DNA from: Variovorax sp. N23
GTDB lineage: Bacteria; Pseudomonadota; Gammaproteobacteria; Burkholderiales; Burkholderiaceae_C
Assembly (NCBI RefSeq): GCF_025486315.1
Contig: NZ_JAOOPY010000014.1
Span: 92,927 to 156,926, forward strand
Direction of reading: 5' to 3'
DNA: 64,000 bases
A program made the translations under genes and the position numbers. Numbering within the stretch: position 1 is the stretch's first letter; each line of letters opens with the position of its first letter. Shown here piece by piece: positions 33,958 through 44,362 of the stretch. Below the pieces are notes generated by a model, which saw nothing but the letters and a program-made list of their open reading frames with translations, did no database searches and was not told the origin of the DNA.

Positions 33958-35061
33958 ATGCCCTTCGCCCCCCTGCTCAACGACACCTTCCTGCGCGCCT
34001 GCTGGCGCCAGGCGACCGACCACACCCCCATCTGGCTGATGCGCCAGGCCGGGCGCTACCTGCCGGAGTACGTCGCGACGCGTGCCAAGGCGGGGAGCTT
34101 CATGGGGCTGGCCACAAACGTCGACTACGCGACCGAGGTCACGCTGCAGCCGCTGGAGCGCTTTCCGCTCGACGCGGCCATTCTGTTTTCCGACATCCTG
34201 ACCGTCCCCGACGCGATGGGCCTGGGCCTGTCCTTCGAGGCCGGCGAAGGCCCGCGCTTCGCGCGGCCGGTGCGCGACGAGGCGGCCATCGCCGCGCTCG
34301 CGGTGCCCGATCTCGACAAGCTGCGCTACGTGTTCGACGCCGTGACCTCAATCCGCCGCGCGCTGAACGGCCGCGTGCCGCTGATCGGCTTTTCCGGCAG
34401 CCCCTGGACGCTGGCCTGCTACATGGTCGAAGGCGCCGGCTCGAGCGACTACCGGCTGGTGAAGACGCTGATGTACAGCCGCCCCGACCTGATGCACCGG
34501 CTGCTGACGGTGAATGCCGACGCCGTGGCCGCCTACCTCAACGCCCAGATCGACGCCGGCGCCCAGGCCGTGATGCTGTTCGACAGCTGGGGCGGCGTGC
34601 TGGCCGACGGCGCCTTCCAGGAGTTCAGCCTGGCCTACACGGCGCGCGTGCTAGCCGGCCTCAAGCGCAATGGCGCCGACGGCCAACCGGTGCCGCGCAT
34701 CGTCTTCACCAAGGGCGGCGGCCTGTGGCTCGACGCCATGGGCGCGCTGGACTGCGAGGTGCTGGGGCTCGACTGGACCGTCAACCTCGGCGCCGCGCGC
34801 GCGAAGGTCGGCGAAGGCGCGCAGGGCAAGGCGCTGCAGGGCAACATCGACCCCAACGTGCTGTTCGCGCCACCGGCACGCATCGAGGCCGAGGTCGCCA
34901 AGGTGCTGCAGAGCTTCGGCACGCCGCACGCGGACCGCACGCAGCCCGGCCCGACGCACATCTTCAACCTCGGGCACGGCATCAGCCAGTTCACGCCGCC
35001 GGACCATGTGGCGGCGCTGGTCAGCGCTGTCCACGCCCAGTCGAGGCTGTTACGAGCATGA
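33958..35061 (+). CDS. hemE: Uroporphyrinogen III decarboxylase
   Basis: A 367-residue cytosolic enzyme that removes four carboxyl groups from uroporphyrinogen III to give coproporphyrinogen III in haem synthesis. The N-terminal signature TPIWLMRQAGRYLPEY holds the substrate-binding arginines; AILFSDILTVPDAMGL supplies the essential aspartate, and GFSGSPWTLACYMVEG the second family signature. Near the C-terminus, FNLGHGISQFTPPDHV carries the conserved histidine. Length equals the family norm. The ATG at 33958 follows GGGGG with poor RBS spacing, but gives the standard MPFAPLLNDTFLRA start. The hairpin element lies just upstream. Confidence 0.97.
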   Translation: MPFAPLLNDTFLRACWRQATDHTPIWLMRQAGRYLPEYVATRAKAGSFMGLATNVDYATEVTLQPLERFPLDAAILFSDILTVPDAMGLGLSFEAGEGPRFARPVRDEAAIAALAVPDLDKLRYVFDAVTSIRRALNGRVPLIGFSGSPWTLACYMVEGAGSSDYRLVKTLMYSRPDLMHRLLTVNADAVAAYLNAQIDAGAQAVMLFDSWGGVLADGAFQEFSLAYTARVLAGLKRNGADGQPVPRIVFTKGGGLWLDAMGALDCEVLGLDWTVNLGAARAKVGEGAQGKALQGNIDPNVLFAPPARIEAEVAKVLQSFGTPHADRTQPGPTHIFNLGHGISQFTPPDHVAALVSAVHAQSRLLRA

Positions 35062-35439
35062 GCGCTCGCTTGCATTTTTTCACGCTTTAGCGGCGTGTAG
35101 GTCGAAAGGGTTGTTTCCGCGTTTGTCAAGCGAACCGGTCATGCGCGATTGACTTATGCACAAAACCCGTGTTGCGGTGCGCAAAAATATCCGAGGCCGC
35201 CAGCCCGTCGCTCCCAAAGCGATAGCACCGCTAAGTTGTTGATTCATAACGAATCAACACAATGCTTTTTTTGCGGGCAGTCTAACCAGAGCCTTGATTT
35301 TCAAGGGCTGGCGGCGTGTGGAGCATAGATATCAACAAAGTTATCCACACATTCTCTGGACGGATTGCAAACCGCAAGAAAATCAACTACTTAAGGCATT
35401 TTGCTCAAAGTCGCTTTAACTGAGAAAGGTTTCCTGAAG
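35062..35439. other. AT-rich hemE-priA spacer with two DnaA boxes and dyads
   Basis: This gene-free 378-bp stretch is clearly more AT-rich than its surroundings. It contains two sequences fitting the DnaA box TTATNCACA: TTATGCACA (35154-35162) and TTATCCACA (35341-35349). A perfect 9-bp dyad TGTTGATTC/GAATCAACA (35237-35259) is followed six bases later by seven Ts (35266-35272) and could end hemE transcription. A 6-bp dyad CCTTGA/TCAAGG is at 35292-35306. It presumably also holds the priA promoter. Confidence 0.5.
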
Positions 35440-37548
<2,109 letters not shown>

Positions 37549-37575
37549 TGCAGGCAGACGCGGGCGCAGGCGCGG

Positions 37576-38799
37576 TCAGGCGCCGCAGCCGACGATCCTG
37601 AACTCGACGCGCCGGTCGAGCGCATCGACCGCGTTGTCGGTGCCGCTGCCGATGATGTTCTCGCGGAAGCCCTTGCCCGAGGCCCTGGTGCGCTCGCCCA
37701 GCACGGCCGACTCGGCGACGAGCCTCTGGCGGACGACGTTGGCGCGTTGCAGCGACAGCGCATCGTTCACCGGCTCGCTGCCGGTGCGGCTGGTGTGGCC
37801 GATCACGTCGAGGCAGGCGCCGGCCTGGGTGCTGAGACCGGCGATCTGGCGCAGCCACATCGCGTAGGGGCCGCTCACCTTCGGGTCGGACCAGAACGCC
37901 GTGCCGCCGGGGTTGAACAGGAACTTCACGCCCAGCTGCTTGTTGCGGATGCCGTAGTCCACGATCTTCGCGAAGGCCTGCTCCGCCTCGGCCGTGCGGT
38001 CGAGCTTGACCGCGCTGAGGTAGATGCCGCTGAGCACCCGCAACTGGTCGCCGGCCGGCGAGGCACCGGCGGCGTTGTACTGCGTGAAGGCCTCCTGGTA
38101 GCGGGCGGCGTTGTACAGCGTGGTGGCCTCGTCGATCACCGGCGCGGCGGCCAGGTGGCCGAGATACTGGGCATCGGCGCGTTGGCCGGGCGGCGTGGCG
38201 GTGGTGCGCACGTAGCCGTCGATCACCCGGTCCTGCGCCAGCACCGGGCTGTCCTGGTCGTAGGCGAGCGGCGTGGCGTCGACGCCCTGCGTGAGCGCCA
38301 GCGCCGAGGCCTGGGCCACCACGCTGCCGCTGCGCACGTCTGTGAGCGCCAGCCGGATCGTCAGCGGCCCGGCCACGCCAGCGGGCTGGCGGCTGAGCGT
38401 GCCAGTGAGCAGGTAGGCGGCCTTGGCCAGGTTGTCCTGGCGGAACGGGAGGATCTGCACCGTGTCGTGGCCGGCAGCGAGGCGATCGGCGACGCGGCGC
38501 TGCAGCGTCTGGGTGGCGACAGTCTGCTGGCCGGTGCCCGCGTCGATCATCGGGTCGAGCACCAGGCTGCGCTTCGACAGGAAACCCGCCATGCCGGTGG
38601 TCTGTGCCATCAGCGCGTCGGTGGCCTGCACGGCCGCCTGGTCGAGCGGCAGCGCGGTGGTCGAGCGGCTGGCCTGCGGGGTCGCACAGCCGGCCAGCGT
38701 GACGGCGAGCGACACGGCGGCGGATGCCAGCACGCCCCGAAGCCTGCGTTTCGCAGCCGTGGTGGCCGAGGTGGTGGCGGTGGTGATAGTCATGGTCAT
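37576..38799 (-). CDS. OmpA-family lipoprotein with FlgO/CsgG-like N-terminal half
   Basis: 407 residues from an ATG at 38799, which overlaps the upstream kinase stop (ATGA) and has AGGGAG 8 bases before it. A threonine-rich leader (TITTATTSATTAAK) precedes a lipobox LAVTLAGC. Residues about 50-220 resemble variable-lipoprotein/FlgO-type sequence (VQILPFRQDNLAKAAYLLTG); 220-290 are TPR-like helices. The final 110 residues form an OmpA peptidoglycan-binding domain (CLDVIGHTSRTGSEPVNDAL, ALDRRVEFRIV). It should link the outer membrane to peptidoglycan. Co-translation with a transmembrane Ser/Thr kinase suggests a shared envelope role. Confidence 0.8.
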   Translation of the reverse strand: MTMTITTATTSATTAAKRRLRGVLASAAVSLAVTLAGCATPQASRSTTALPLDQAAVQATDALMAQTTGMAGFLSKRSLVLDPMIDAGTGQQTVATQTLQRRVADRLAAGHDTVQILPFRQDNLAKAAYLLTGTLSRQPAGVAGPLTIRLALTDVRSGSVVAQASALALTQGVDATPLAYDQDSPVLAQDRVIDGYVRTTATPPGQRADAQYLGHLAAAPVIDEATTLYNAARYQEAFTQYNAAGASPAGDQLRVLSGIYLSAVKLDRTAEAEQAFAKIVDYGIRNKQLGVKFLFNPGGTAFWSDPKVSGPYAMWLRQIAGLSTQAGACLDVIGHTSRTGSEPVNDALSLQRANVVRQRLVAESAVLGERTRASGKGFRENIIGSGTDNAVDALDRRVEFRIVGCGA

Positions 38800-40445
38800 G
38801 GTCGGCACTCCCTGGTGAGAAAAGACAGCTCCGCGGGGCGCAGCGTTTCGAGCGAGGCCCGTTGAAGAAGCTCGGTGCAGCGCCGGCTGGATCCGGCGAC
38901 GCTTGCGGGTGGCGGCTTGGCGGCTTCGCGCACGGGCCGAGCCGGGGTCGGCTCGCGCTGTGCAGCGGCCGGCGCCGGTGCCGGGCGCGGCGCGGCGGCC
39001 GGCGCTTCCGGTACGGTCGCCGGCGCTTCGGCGGGCGCCTCGACAGGCGCTTCGGCCGGCGCGGGTTTCGGCGAGGGCGCCGCGACAGCGGTGGGGGCCG
39101 GCTGTGCGTCCCGCGGCGGGGGCACCAATACCGGCACGGCCTCCGGCAGCGGCCTGGGGGCGCGCCAGGGGAGCAGTGCCCAGGCGCCCACAGCCATCAG
39201 GAGCACAGCGGCAAGGACGTAGCGCCCCCGGGGCTTGCGCTGCGGGGACGCGGGCGTCGAGACCGCTGCGGTGTCCGGCGCGGGCGCCATCGCGGGTGGG
39301 GCGGGCGTCTCAGCCACAGCGCCGAGCACCGGCGCCGTCAGGGGCGTCGGCAGGCTGTCGGGCTCGATGCCGACGGGCGCCACGAACGCCGCGGGCGGTG
39401 CCGCGGCCGACCACGGCGCATGCGCGGCATTCGGCCCCCTCAGCCGCAGCCAGAACGCCGCCGCGCTGGCCGGCCGATCGGCGGGCCGCAGCGCGAGTGC
39501 GGCATCGATGGCTGCGAGGAAGTGCGCGCTGTAGCCGTCCTGCGCGCAGCGGGACAGCGGCCGATGCCGGTCGTCGATCCAGCGCTCGACCGCAGGCATC
39601 GGCGGCTCGCCCGTGATGGCCGCATAGACCACGCCCGCGAGCGCATACAGATCGGTCCACGGCCCCTGCTTGAGCGTCGGCGCCTCGCCATACTGCTCGA
39701 TGGGGGCGTAGCCCGGCTTGATCACCACCGTCGGCGAAGCAGCCGCCTGGTCGGCCACCCGGCGCGCAGCGCCGAAGTCCAGCAGCAGCGGCCCGGCCGG
39801 GGTGAGCAGGATGTTGTCCGGCGCGATGTCGCGGTGGTAGCAGCGCACTGCGTGCAGGGTGCTCAGCGCGTGCAGCAGCGGACGCAGCCAGTCGAGCAGT
39901 TCGTCTTCGGTCGGGCGGCGGCCCAGCGTCTGGAGCGCATGGGCCAGCGTCGGCCCCTCGTAGAAGGGCATGACCATGTAGGCCGTGCCGTTGGCCTCCC
40001 AGAAGCGCAGCACCTTGACCAGCGACGGATGGTCGAAACGCGCGAGCAGCCGGGCCTCGTTGACGAAGCTGCGCAGGCCGGTACGGAAGGCTTCGGCATG
40101 GCGCGGCGACTTCACCATCACCGCCTGCGAACTGGTGCGCGACGCCAGCGCGGCGGGCAGGTACTCCTTGATCGCCACATGGCGCTCGAGCGTGGCGTCG
40201 TAGGCCAGGTAGACGATGCCGAAGCCGCCTTCGCCGATCAGGCCGACGATCTCGCAATCGAGGAGCCGGGTGCCTTCCGGGAGGACGTGGAGACTGGTGG
40301 ACCCGCGGCGGTCGCCGGGCGTCGCTGCCGCCAGGTCCAGCGCGGCCATGTCGCCCAGCACGGTGGGCGGGTCGATCCGCGACGGCGGACGGCCGGCCAC
40401 GGCCTCGGCGTCCCACGGCCACTCGATGCGCGGCTGCGGCGTCAT
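38796..40445 (-). CDS. Transmembrane serine/threonine protein kinase
   Basis: A 549-residue Hanks-type kinase. The glycine loop GEGGFG is at 71-76, the ATP lysine Lys93 in VAIKEYLP, the catalytic loop HRDIAPDN at 204-211 and the DFG motif at 223-225; all essential residues are intact. A single membrane helix (VLAAVLLMAVGAWALLPW, about 410-427) leads to a Pro/Ala/Glu-rich extracytoplasmic stretch (428-512) and a short C-terminal tail with two cysteines (Cys523, Cys547). The ATG at 40445 gives the normal length. It is the first gene of a two-gene unit with the OmpA-type lipoprotein, with which it overlaps by 4 bases. No matching phosphatase is next to it. Confidence 0.9.
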   Translation of the reverse strand: MTPQPRIEWPWDAEAVAGRPPSRIDPPTVLGDMAALDLAAATPGDRRGSTSLHVLPEGTRLLDCEIVGLIGEGGFGIVYLAYDATLERHVAIKEYLPAALASRTSSQAVMVKSPRHAEAFRTGLRSFVNEARLLARFDHPSLVKVLRFWEANGTAYMVMPFYEGPTLAHALQTLGRRPTEDELLDWLRPLLHALSTLHAVRCYHRDIAPDNILLTPAGPLLLDFGAARRVADQAAASPTVVIKPGYAPIEQYGEAPTLKQGPWTDLYALAGVVYAAITGEPPMPAVERWIDDRHRPLSRCAQDGYSAHFLAAIDAALALRPADRPASAAAFWLRLRGPNAAHAPWSAAAPPAAFVAPVGIEPDSLPTPLTAPVLGAVAETPAPPAMAPAPDTAAVSTPASPQRKPRGRYVLAAVLLMAVGAWALLPWRAPRPLPEAVPVLVPPPRDAQPAPTAVAAPSPKPAPAEAPVEAPAEAPATVPEAPAAAPRPAPAPAAAQREPTPARPVREAAKPPPASVAGSSRRCTELLQRASLETLRPAELSFLTRECRP

Positions 40446-40747
40446 GGCACGCACCGCCCTGCCGATGGCCGCGCCTGCGCAAACGCCCCGGCAGCCGCCG
40501 GGCCTCGCGTCGTCGGCCGGCACGTGCACGCGCCGAGCGCCCGGCGCTCGTCGATGCGAACTTGCGTCGCTGTCATGTGACTCCCTGTTTTGCGGGCGAC
40601 TCTAACAGCGACCGAGTACCAAAGCACTCAAACTAGTTCACGTTCGGCGCCGTTCAGCGGCCCCCGCGTCGACGAGCGCCCCACCCGAAGCGGCATTGCG
40701 TGACGTCCTTCCGCTCGCGCGGCCCGGCTGCGCGGCGGCTCAGCCTC
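40446..40747. other. 302-bp gene-free spacer upstream of the kinase gene
   Basis: The part near 40590-40640 is AT-richer (stretches such as CAAACTAGTTCAC) and is probably where the minus-strand kinase promoter lies, but I cannot point to a convincing -35/-10 pair. GAGT/ACTC short dyads occur at about 40615-40630. No small ORF with a good ribosome site or typical codon use is seen. Confidence 0.35.
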
Positions 40748-41761
40748 TCAGGTCAGCCAGCGCACGGCCAGCGGGAAGGTCACGAAGGCCGCCACTGTCG
40801 TCCACAGGATGATGCGGGCGATGCGCCCGTTGTCCGCGCCGAAGCGCTCGGCCAGCATCGACACGTTGCTGGCGCTCGGAAGCGCCGCGACCAGCACGAT
40901 CACCGTCAGCGCCGAATCGCCGAGCGGCAGACCGAGCGCGATCGCCGCGCGCCCCAGCCCATAGACCAGCAGCGGATGCAGCAGCAGCTTGGCGGCCACG
41001 ACCGGCAGCACCTCCCCCATCGGCGCGCGGCGCCCCTTCGACAGCAGGGCCGATCGTGCCAACACCGCGCCGATCGTGAAGAGCGCGGCCGGCGATGCGG
41101 CATCCGCCAGCATGCCGACCGTGACATCGAGCGGCCCCGGCAGGTTGAACTGCAGCGCGGAGGCCAACGCGCCGAAAAGAATCGACCACGGCAGCGGGTT
41201 GATCACCATGCCGCGAAAGGCCTGGCCCAGCGCATGCCGCGCGCCGGCCTCCCCCGCCGCGTCGAGCCGCGACAACGCGATGCACAGCGACGAGGTCACG
41301 ACCATGTCGAAGATCATGCTGATGATCGCGGGCGCCGCCGCCTGGCTGCCCAGCAGCGTCGCCAGCAGCGGCACACCCATGAAGCCGGTGTTGGGGAAGG
41401 CGGCGACCAGCGCGCCGAAGGCCCCGTCGTTCCAGCCGATGCGGCCGCGGCGCGTGACGAGCAGCGTCAGCGCCACCACCAGCAGCGCGCCCACGCCCCA
41501 GACCAGCGCCACGCTGCCGTCGAGCAGCTTGTCGATCGGCGTGCGCGCACCGAAGCGGTAAAGCATGCAGGGCAGCGCGAAGTACAGGACGAAGACGTTC
41601 AGCCCGGGAATCGCATCGACCGGCAGGATGCGCCGGCGCGCCGCCAGGTAGCCGGCCGCGATGAGCGCGAAGAAGGGGAAGGTGACGGCGAAGATCTGCA
41701 GCACGGCCGCGATTGTCGCCAAGACCGCAGGTGCCGGCGGCGGGAGGCCCGCCGGTATCAT
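40748..41761 (-). CDS. AEC family transporter (auxin efflux carrier-like)
   Basis: Up to 337 residues, about ten hydrophobic helices in two inverted halves. Signature stretches are FALIAAGYLAARRR near the N-terminus, ALVAAFPNTGFMGVPLLATLLG (the crossover region with Asn-Thr-Gly-Phe) and VLVAALPSASNVSMLAERF. AEC proteins carry small carboxylates or amino acids such as malate across the inner membrane. An alternative start is a GTG at 41704 (VLQIFAVTFPF), which removes 19 non-membrane residues and may be the real one. The gene is divergent from rep. Confidence 0.9.
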   Translation of the reverse strand: MIPAGLPPPAPAVLATIAAVLQIFAVTFPFFALIAAGYLAARRRILPVDAIPGLNVFVLYFALPCMLYRFGARTPIDKLLDGSVALVWGVGALLVVALTLLVTRRGRIGWNDGAFGALVAAFPNTGFMGVPLLATLLGSQAAAPAIISMIFDMVVTSSLCIALSRLDAAGEAGARHALGQAFRGMVINPLPWSILFGALASALQFNLPGPLDVTVGMLADAASPAALFTIGAVLARSALLSKGRRAPMGEVLPVVAAKLLLHPLLVYGLGRAAIALGLPLGDSALTVIVLVAALPSASNVSMLAERFGADNGRIARIILWTTVAAFVTFPLAVRWLT

Positions 41762-41834
41762 TGCGCGCTTCCCCGCCCCACCCCGCGCCCTCCCCGCTTT
41801 TCGCGCGCCGCGTCTGCGCCACCCCGATCACCGA

Positions 41835-43922
41835 ATGTCTTCCGGTCTGAACATCGCCCAGCAGGACGCCGTGAACTACCTGCACGGCCCGTGCCTCGTG
41901 CTCGCCGGCGCGGGCTCGGGCAAGACGCGCGTGATCACGCACAAGATCGCGCGGCTGATCCAGGCCGGCATGGCGCCCAAGCGCATCGCCGCCATCACCT
42001 TCACGAACAAGGCCGCCGCCGAGATGCGCGAGCGCGCCAAGGGGCTGATCGGCCGCGACGCCAAGCACGTGGTGGTGTGCACCTTCCACGCGCTGGGCGT
42101 GCGCATGATGCGCGAGGACGGCGCGGTGCTCGGCCTGAAGCCGGCCTTCAGCATCCTCGACAGCGACGACGTGACGAAGATCCTGAAGGACGCGGGCGGC
42201 ACCACCGACGCGGCCACCGCCCGCATCTGGCAGTGGACCATCAGCAAGTGGAAGAACATGGGGCTCAACGCGGCCCAGGCCGAAGCCGCCGCGGCCGACG
42301 ACAACGAGCGCATCACGGCGCAGATCATGGCGCGCTACGAAGAGCGGCTCACGGCCTACCAGAGCGTCGACTTCGACGACCTCATCGGCATGCCGCTCAA
42401 GCTGCTGCGCGAGCACGACGAGGTACGCGCGAAGTGGCAGGCCGCGCTCGGCCACGTGCTGGTCGACGAGTACCAGGACACCAACGCCACGCAGTACGAG
42501 GTGCTCAAGGCGCTGGTCGGCACGCGCGGCCACTTCACCGCGGTGGGCGACGACGACCAGTCGATCTACGGCTGGCGCGGCGCCACGCTCGACAACCTGA
42601 AGAAGCTGCCGATCGACTACCCGACGCTGCAAGTCATCAAGCTGGAGCAGAACTACCGCTCGACCAGCGCCATCCTGCGCGCGGCCAACAACGTGATCGG
42701 GCCCAACCCGAAGCTGTTCCCGAAGACGCTGTTCAGCGAACTGGGCGAAGGCGAGCCGGTGCGCATCGTCGACGCCGACAACGAGGCGCACGAGGCCGAG
42801 CGCGCGGTGGCACGCATCCAGAGCCTGCGCCAGAACTCGCAGCACAAGGAATTCCGCGACTTCGCGATCCTCTACCGTGCCAACCACATGGCGCGCGTGT
42901 TCGAGCAGGCGCTGCGCAAGGCACAGATTCCGTACAAGGTGTCGGGTGGCCAGAGCTTCTTCGACCGCGCCGAAATCAAGGACCTGTGCGGCTGGTTCCG
43001 CCTGTGGACCAACAACGACGACGACCCGGCCTTCCTGCGCGCAGTGACCACGCCCAAACGCGGCATCGGCCACACCACGCTCGCCGCGCTCGGCACCTTC
43101 GCGAGCCAGTACAAGCTGAGCCTGTTCGAGGCGCTCTTCAGCGCGTCGCTGCCCGCCGTGATGCCCAAGCGCACGCTCGAAGGCCTGCACGAGTTCGGTC
43201 GCTACATCAACGACCTGCAGTACCGTGCCAAGCAGACGGTCGGCGCCGAGGCCGCACGCGCCTTCCTGGCCGAGTGGCTCAAGGAAATCGACTACGAGAA
43301 GCACCTCTACGACGGCGAAGACAGCGAGCAGGCCGCGGCCAGCCGCTGGACCAACGTGCTGGAGTTCTGCGACTGGATGGCCGCCCGCTGCGGCGGCGAG
43401 ATCGACGACGCCTCGGGCGCCAACGTCGAGAGCGAGCGCAAGAACCTGCTGGAGGTGGCGCAGACCATCTCGCTGCTGTCGACCATCAGCGAGCGCGAGC
43501 AGGACCAGAACGTGGTGACACTCTCCACGCTGCATGCGTCCAAGGGCCTCGAGTGGCCGCACGTGATGCTCATCGGCGTGAACGAAGGCCTGCTGCCCTT
43601 CAAGCTCGACGATGACGACGGCCGCCAGCAGAAGGTGAGCGACGACACCCTCACGCGCCTGCAGGAAGAGCGCCGCCTCATGTACGTGGGCATCACCCGT
43701 GCGCAGCGCAGCCTGGCCGTGAGCTGGACCAAGCGCCGCAAGAAGGGCCGCGAGATGATCGCCGCCCAGCCCAGCCGCTTCATCGCCGAGATGGCGCTGG
43801 ACAAGAAGACCACCCGGGAAGACCCGCGCGAGAAACTCAAGGCGCTGCGCGCCGAGTTCGCGCGGAAGGTGCAGGACGGCGCAGCCGCCGCCGCGGCCGC
43901 TGCGGGAGCCGCCGACGCATGA
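41835..43922 (+). CDS. rep: ATP-dependent DNA helicase Rep
   Basis: A 695-residue superfamily 1A helicase. Walker A AGAGSGKT (24-31), motif Ia FTNKAAAEM, motif II LVDEYQDTN, motif III GDDDQSIYGWRGA, motif IV QNYRST, motif V LSTLHASKGLEWPHV and motif VI ERRLMYVGITRAQ are all present. Overall sequence is closer to Rep than to UvrD (for example FDDLIGMPLKLL and KVSGGQSFFDRAEIKDL). Rep helps replication forks pass proteins on DNA. The C-terminal tail is alanine-rich (AAAAAAAAGAADA). Its stop overlaps the start of a small secreted protein gene (ATGA). Confidence 0.95.
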   Translation: MSSGLNIAQQDAVNYLHGPCLVLAGAGSGKTRVITHKIARLIQAGMAPKRIAAITFTNKAAAEMRERAKGLIGRDAKHVVVCTFHALGVRMMREDGAVLGLKPAFSILDSDDVTKILKDAGGTTDAATARIWQWTISKWKNMGLNAAQAEAAAADDNERITAQIMARYEERLTAYQSVDFDDLIGMPLKLLREHDEVRAKWQAALGHVLVDEYQDTNATQYEVLKALVGTRGHFTAVGDDDQSIYGWRGATLDNLKKLPIDYPTLQVIKLEQNYRSTSAILRAANNVIGPNPKLFPKTLFSELGEGEPVRIVDADNEAHEAERAVARIQSLRQNSQHKEFRDFAILYRANHMARVFEQALRKAQIPYKVSGGQSFFDRAEIKDLCGWFRLWTNNDDDPAFLRAVTTPKRGIGHTTLAALGTFASQYKLSLFEALFSASLPAVMPKRTLEGLHEFGRYINDLQYRAKQTVGAEAARAFLAEWLKEIDYEKHLYDGEDSEQAAASRWTNVLEFCDWMAARCGGEIDDASGANVESERKNLLEVAQTISLLSTISEREQDQNVVTLSTLHASKGLEWPHVMLIGVNEGLLPFKLDDDDGRQQKVSDDTLTRLQEERRLMYVGITRAQRSLAVSWTKRRKKGREMIAAQPSRFIAEMALDKKTTREDPREKLKALRAEFARKVQDGAAAAAAAAGAADA

Positions 43923-44362
43923 GCGCGCGGCCCTGGTTGCTCGCCCTGCTGCTGTGCGGCGCCCTGCCTGGCGCAGCCGTGGCGGCCCCGGCCGCCGAGC
44001 CGTCCGCCACGGCGTGCCCGGCGAACGCCACCGAGCTGCCCGTCGAGGCGCTCTACGGCCGCTGGGAGGCGCGCTTCGGCGATCTCCCGGCGCCGGCTGA
44101 CGTGCAGATGGGCAAACATCCCGAATACGCCGGCAGCGTGCGTGGCACGATCGCCCGCGACGGTCGAAGCGCCCAGCTCTCGGGCGATATCGACGACGCG
44201 GGTTTTCTCATCCTCGACGAATCCCAGGACGGCCTGAGCATCAGTGCCGTGTGGGCCGGCGAACTGCAGCCCGGCACCTGTGGCCGCGAGTTCCGAGGCA
44301 CGTGGCGCAATTCGAGCGACGACCGCACTCAACCCTTCGTTCTTCGAAAGATCGGACCATGA
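43919..44362 (+). CDS. Small secreted protein of unknown function between rep and pldA
   Basis: A 147-residue protein with a clean Sec signal (WLLALLLCGALPGAAVAAPA, cleavage after AVA). The mature part has two cysteines, in TACPAN and GTCGRE, which could form a disulfide, and a compact beta-rich pattern (LYGRWEARFGDL, GSVRGTIARDGRSAQLSGDI, FRGTWRNSSDD) that looks lipocalin- or DUF-like. I do not recognise the family. It overlaps both neighbours by 4 bases (ATGA at 43919 and at 44359), so it is translated between Rep and the phospholipase; being secreted, it is more likely to work with the phospholipase. Confidence 0.8.
   Translation: MSARPWLLALLLCGALPGAAVAAPAAEPSATACPANATELPVEALYGRWEARFGDLPAPADVQMGKHPEYAGSVRGTIARDGRSAQLSGDIDDAGFLILDESQDGLSISAVWAGELQPGTCGREFRGTWRNSSDDRTQPFVLRKIGP

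Noticed and set aside
35062..35439. Chromosomal replication origin at the DnaA-box spacer
   Set aside because: Only two boxes were found, dnaA/dnaN are absent, and rpoBC and ribosomal genes nearby would run head-on to the fork.
38998..39075. Tandem DNA repeat array in the kinase gene
   Set aside because: The repetition follows the Ala-Glu-Ala-Pro protein sequence and is imperfect; it is ordinary low-complexity coding DNA.
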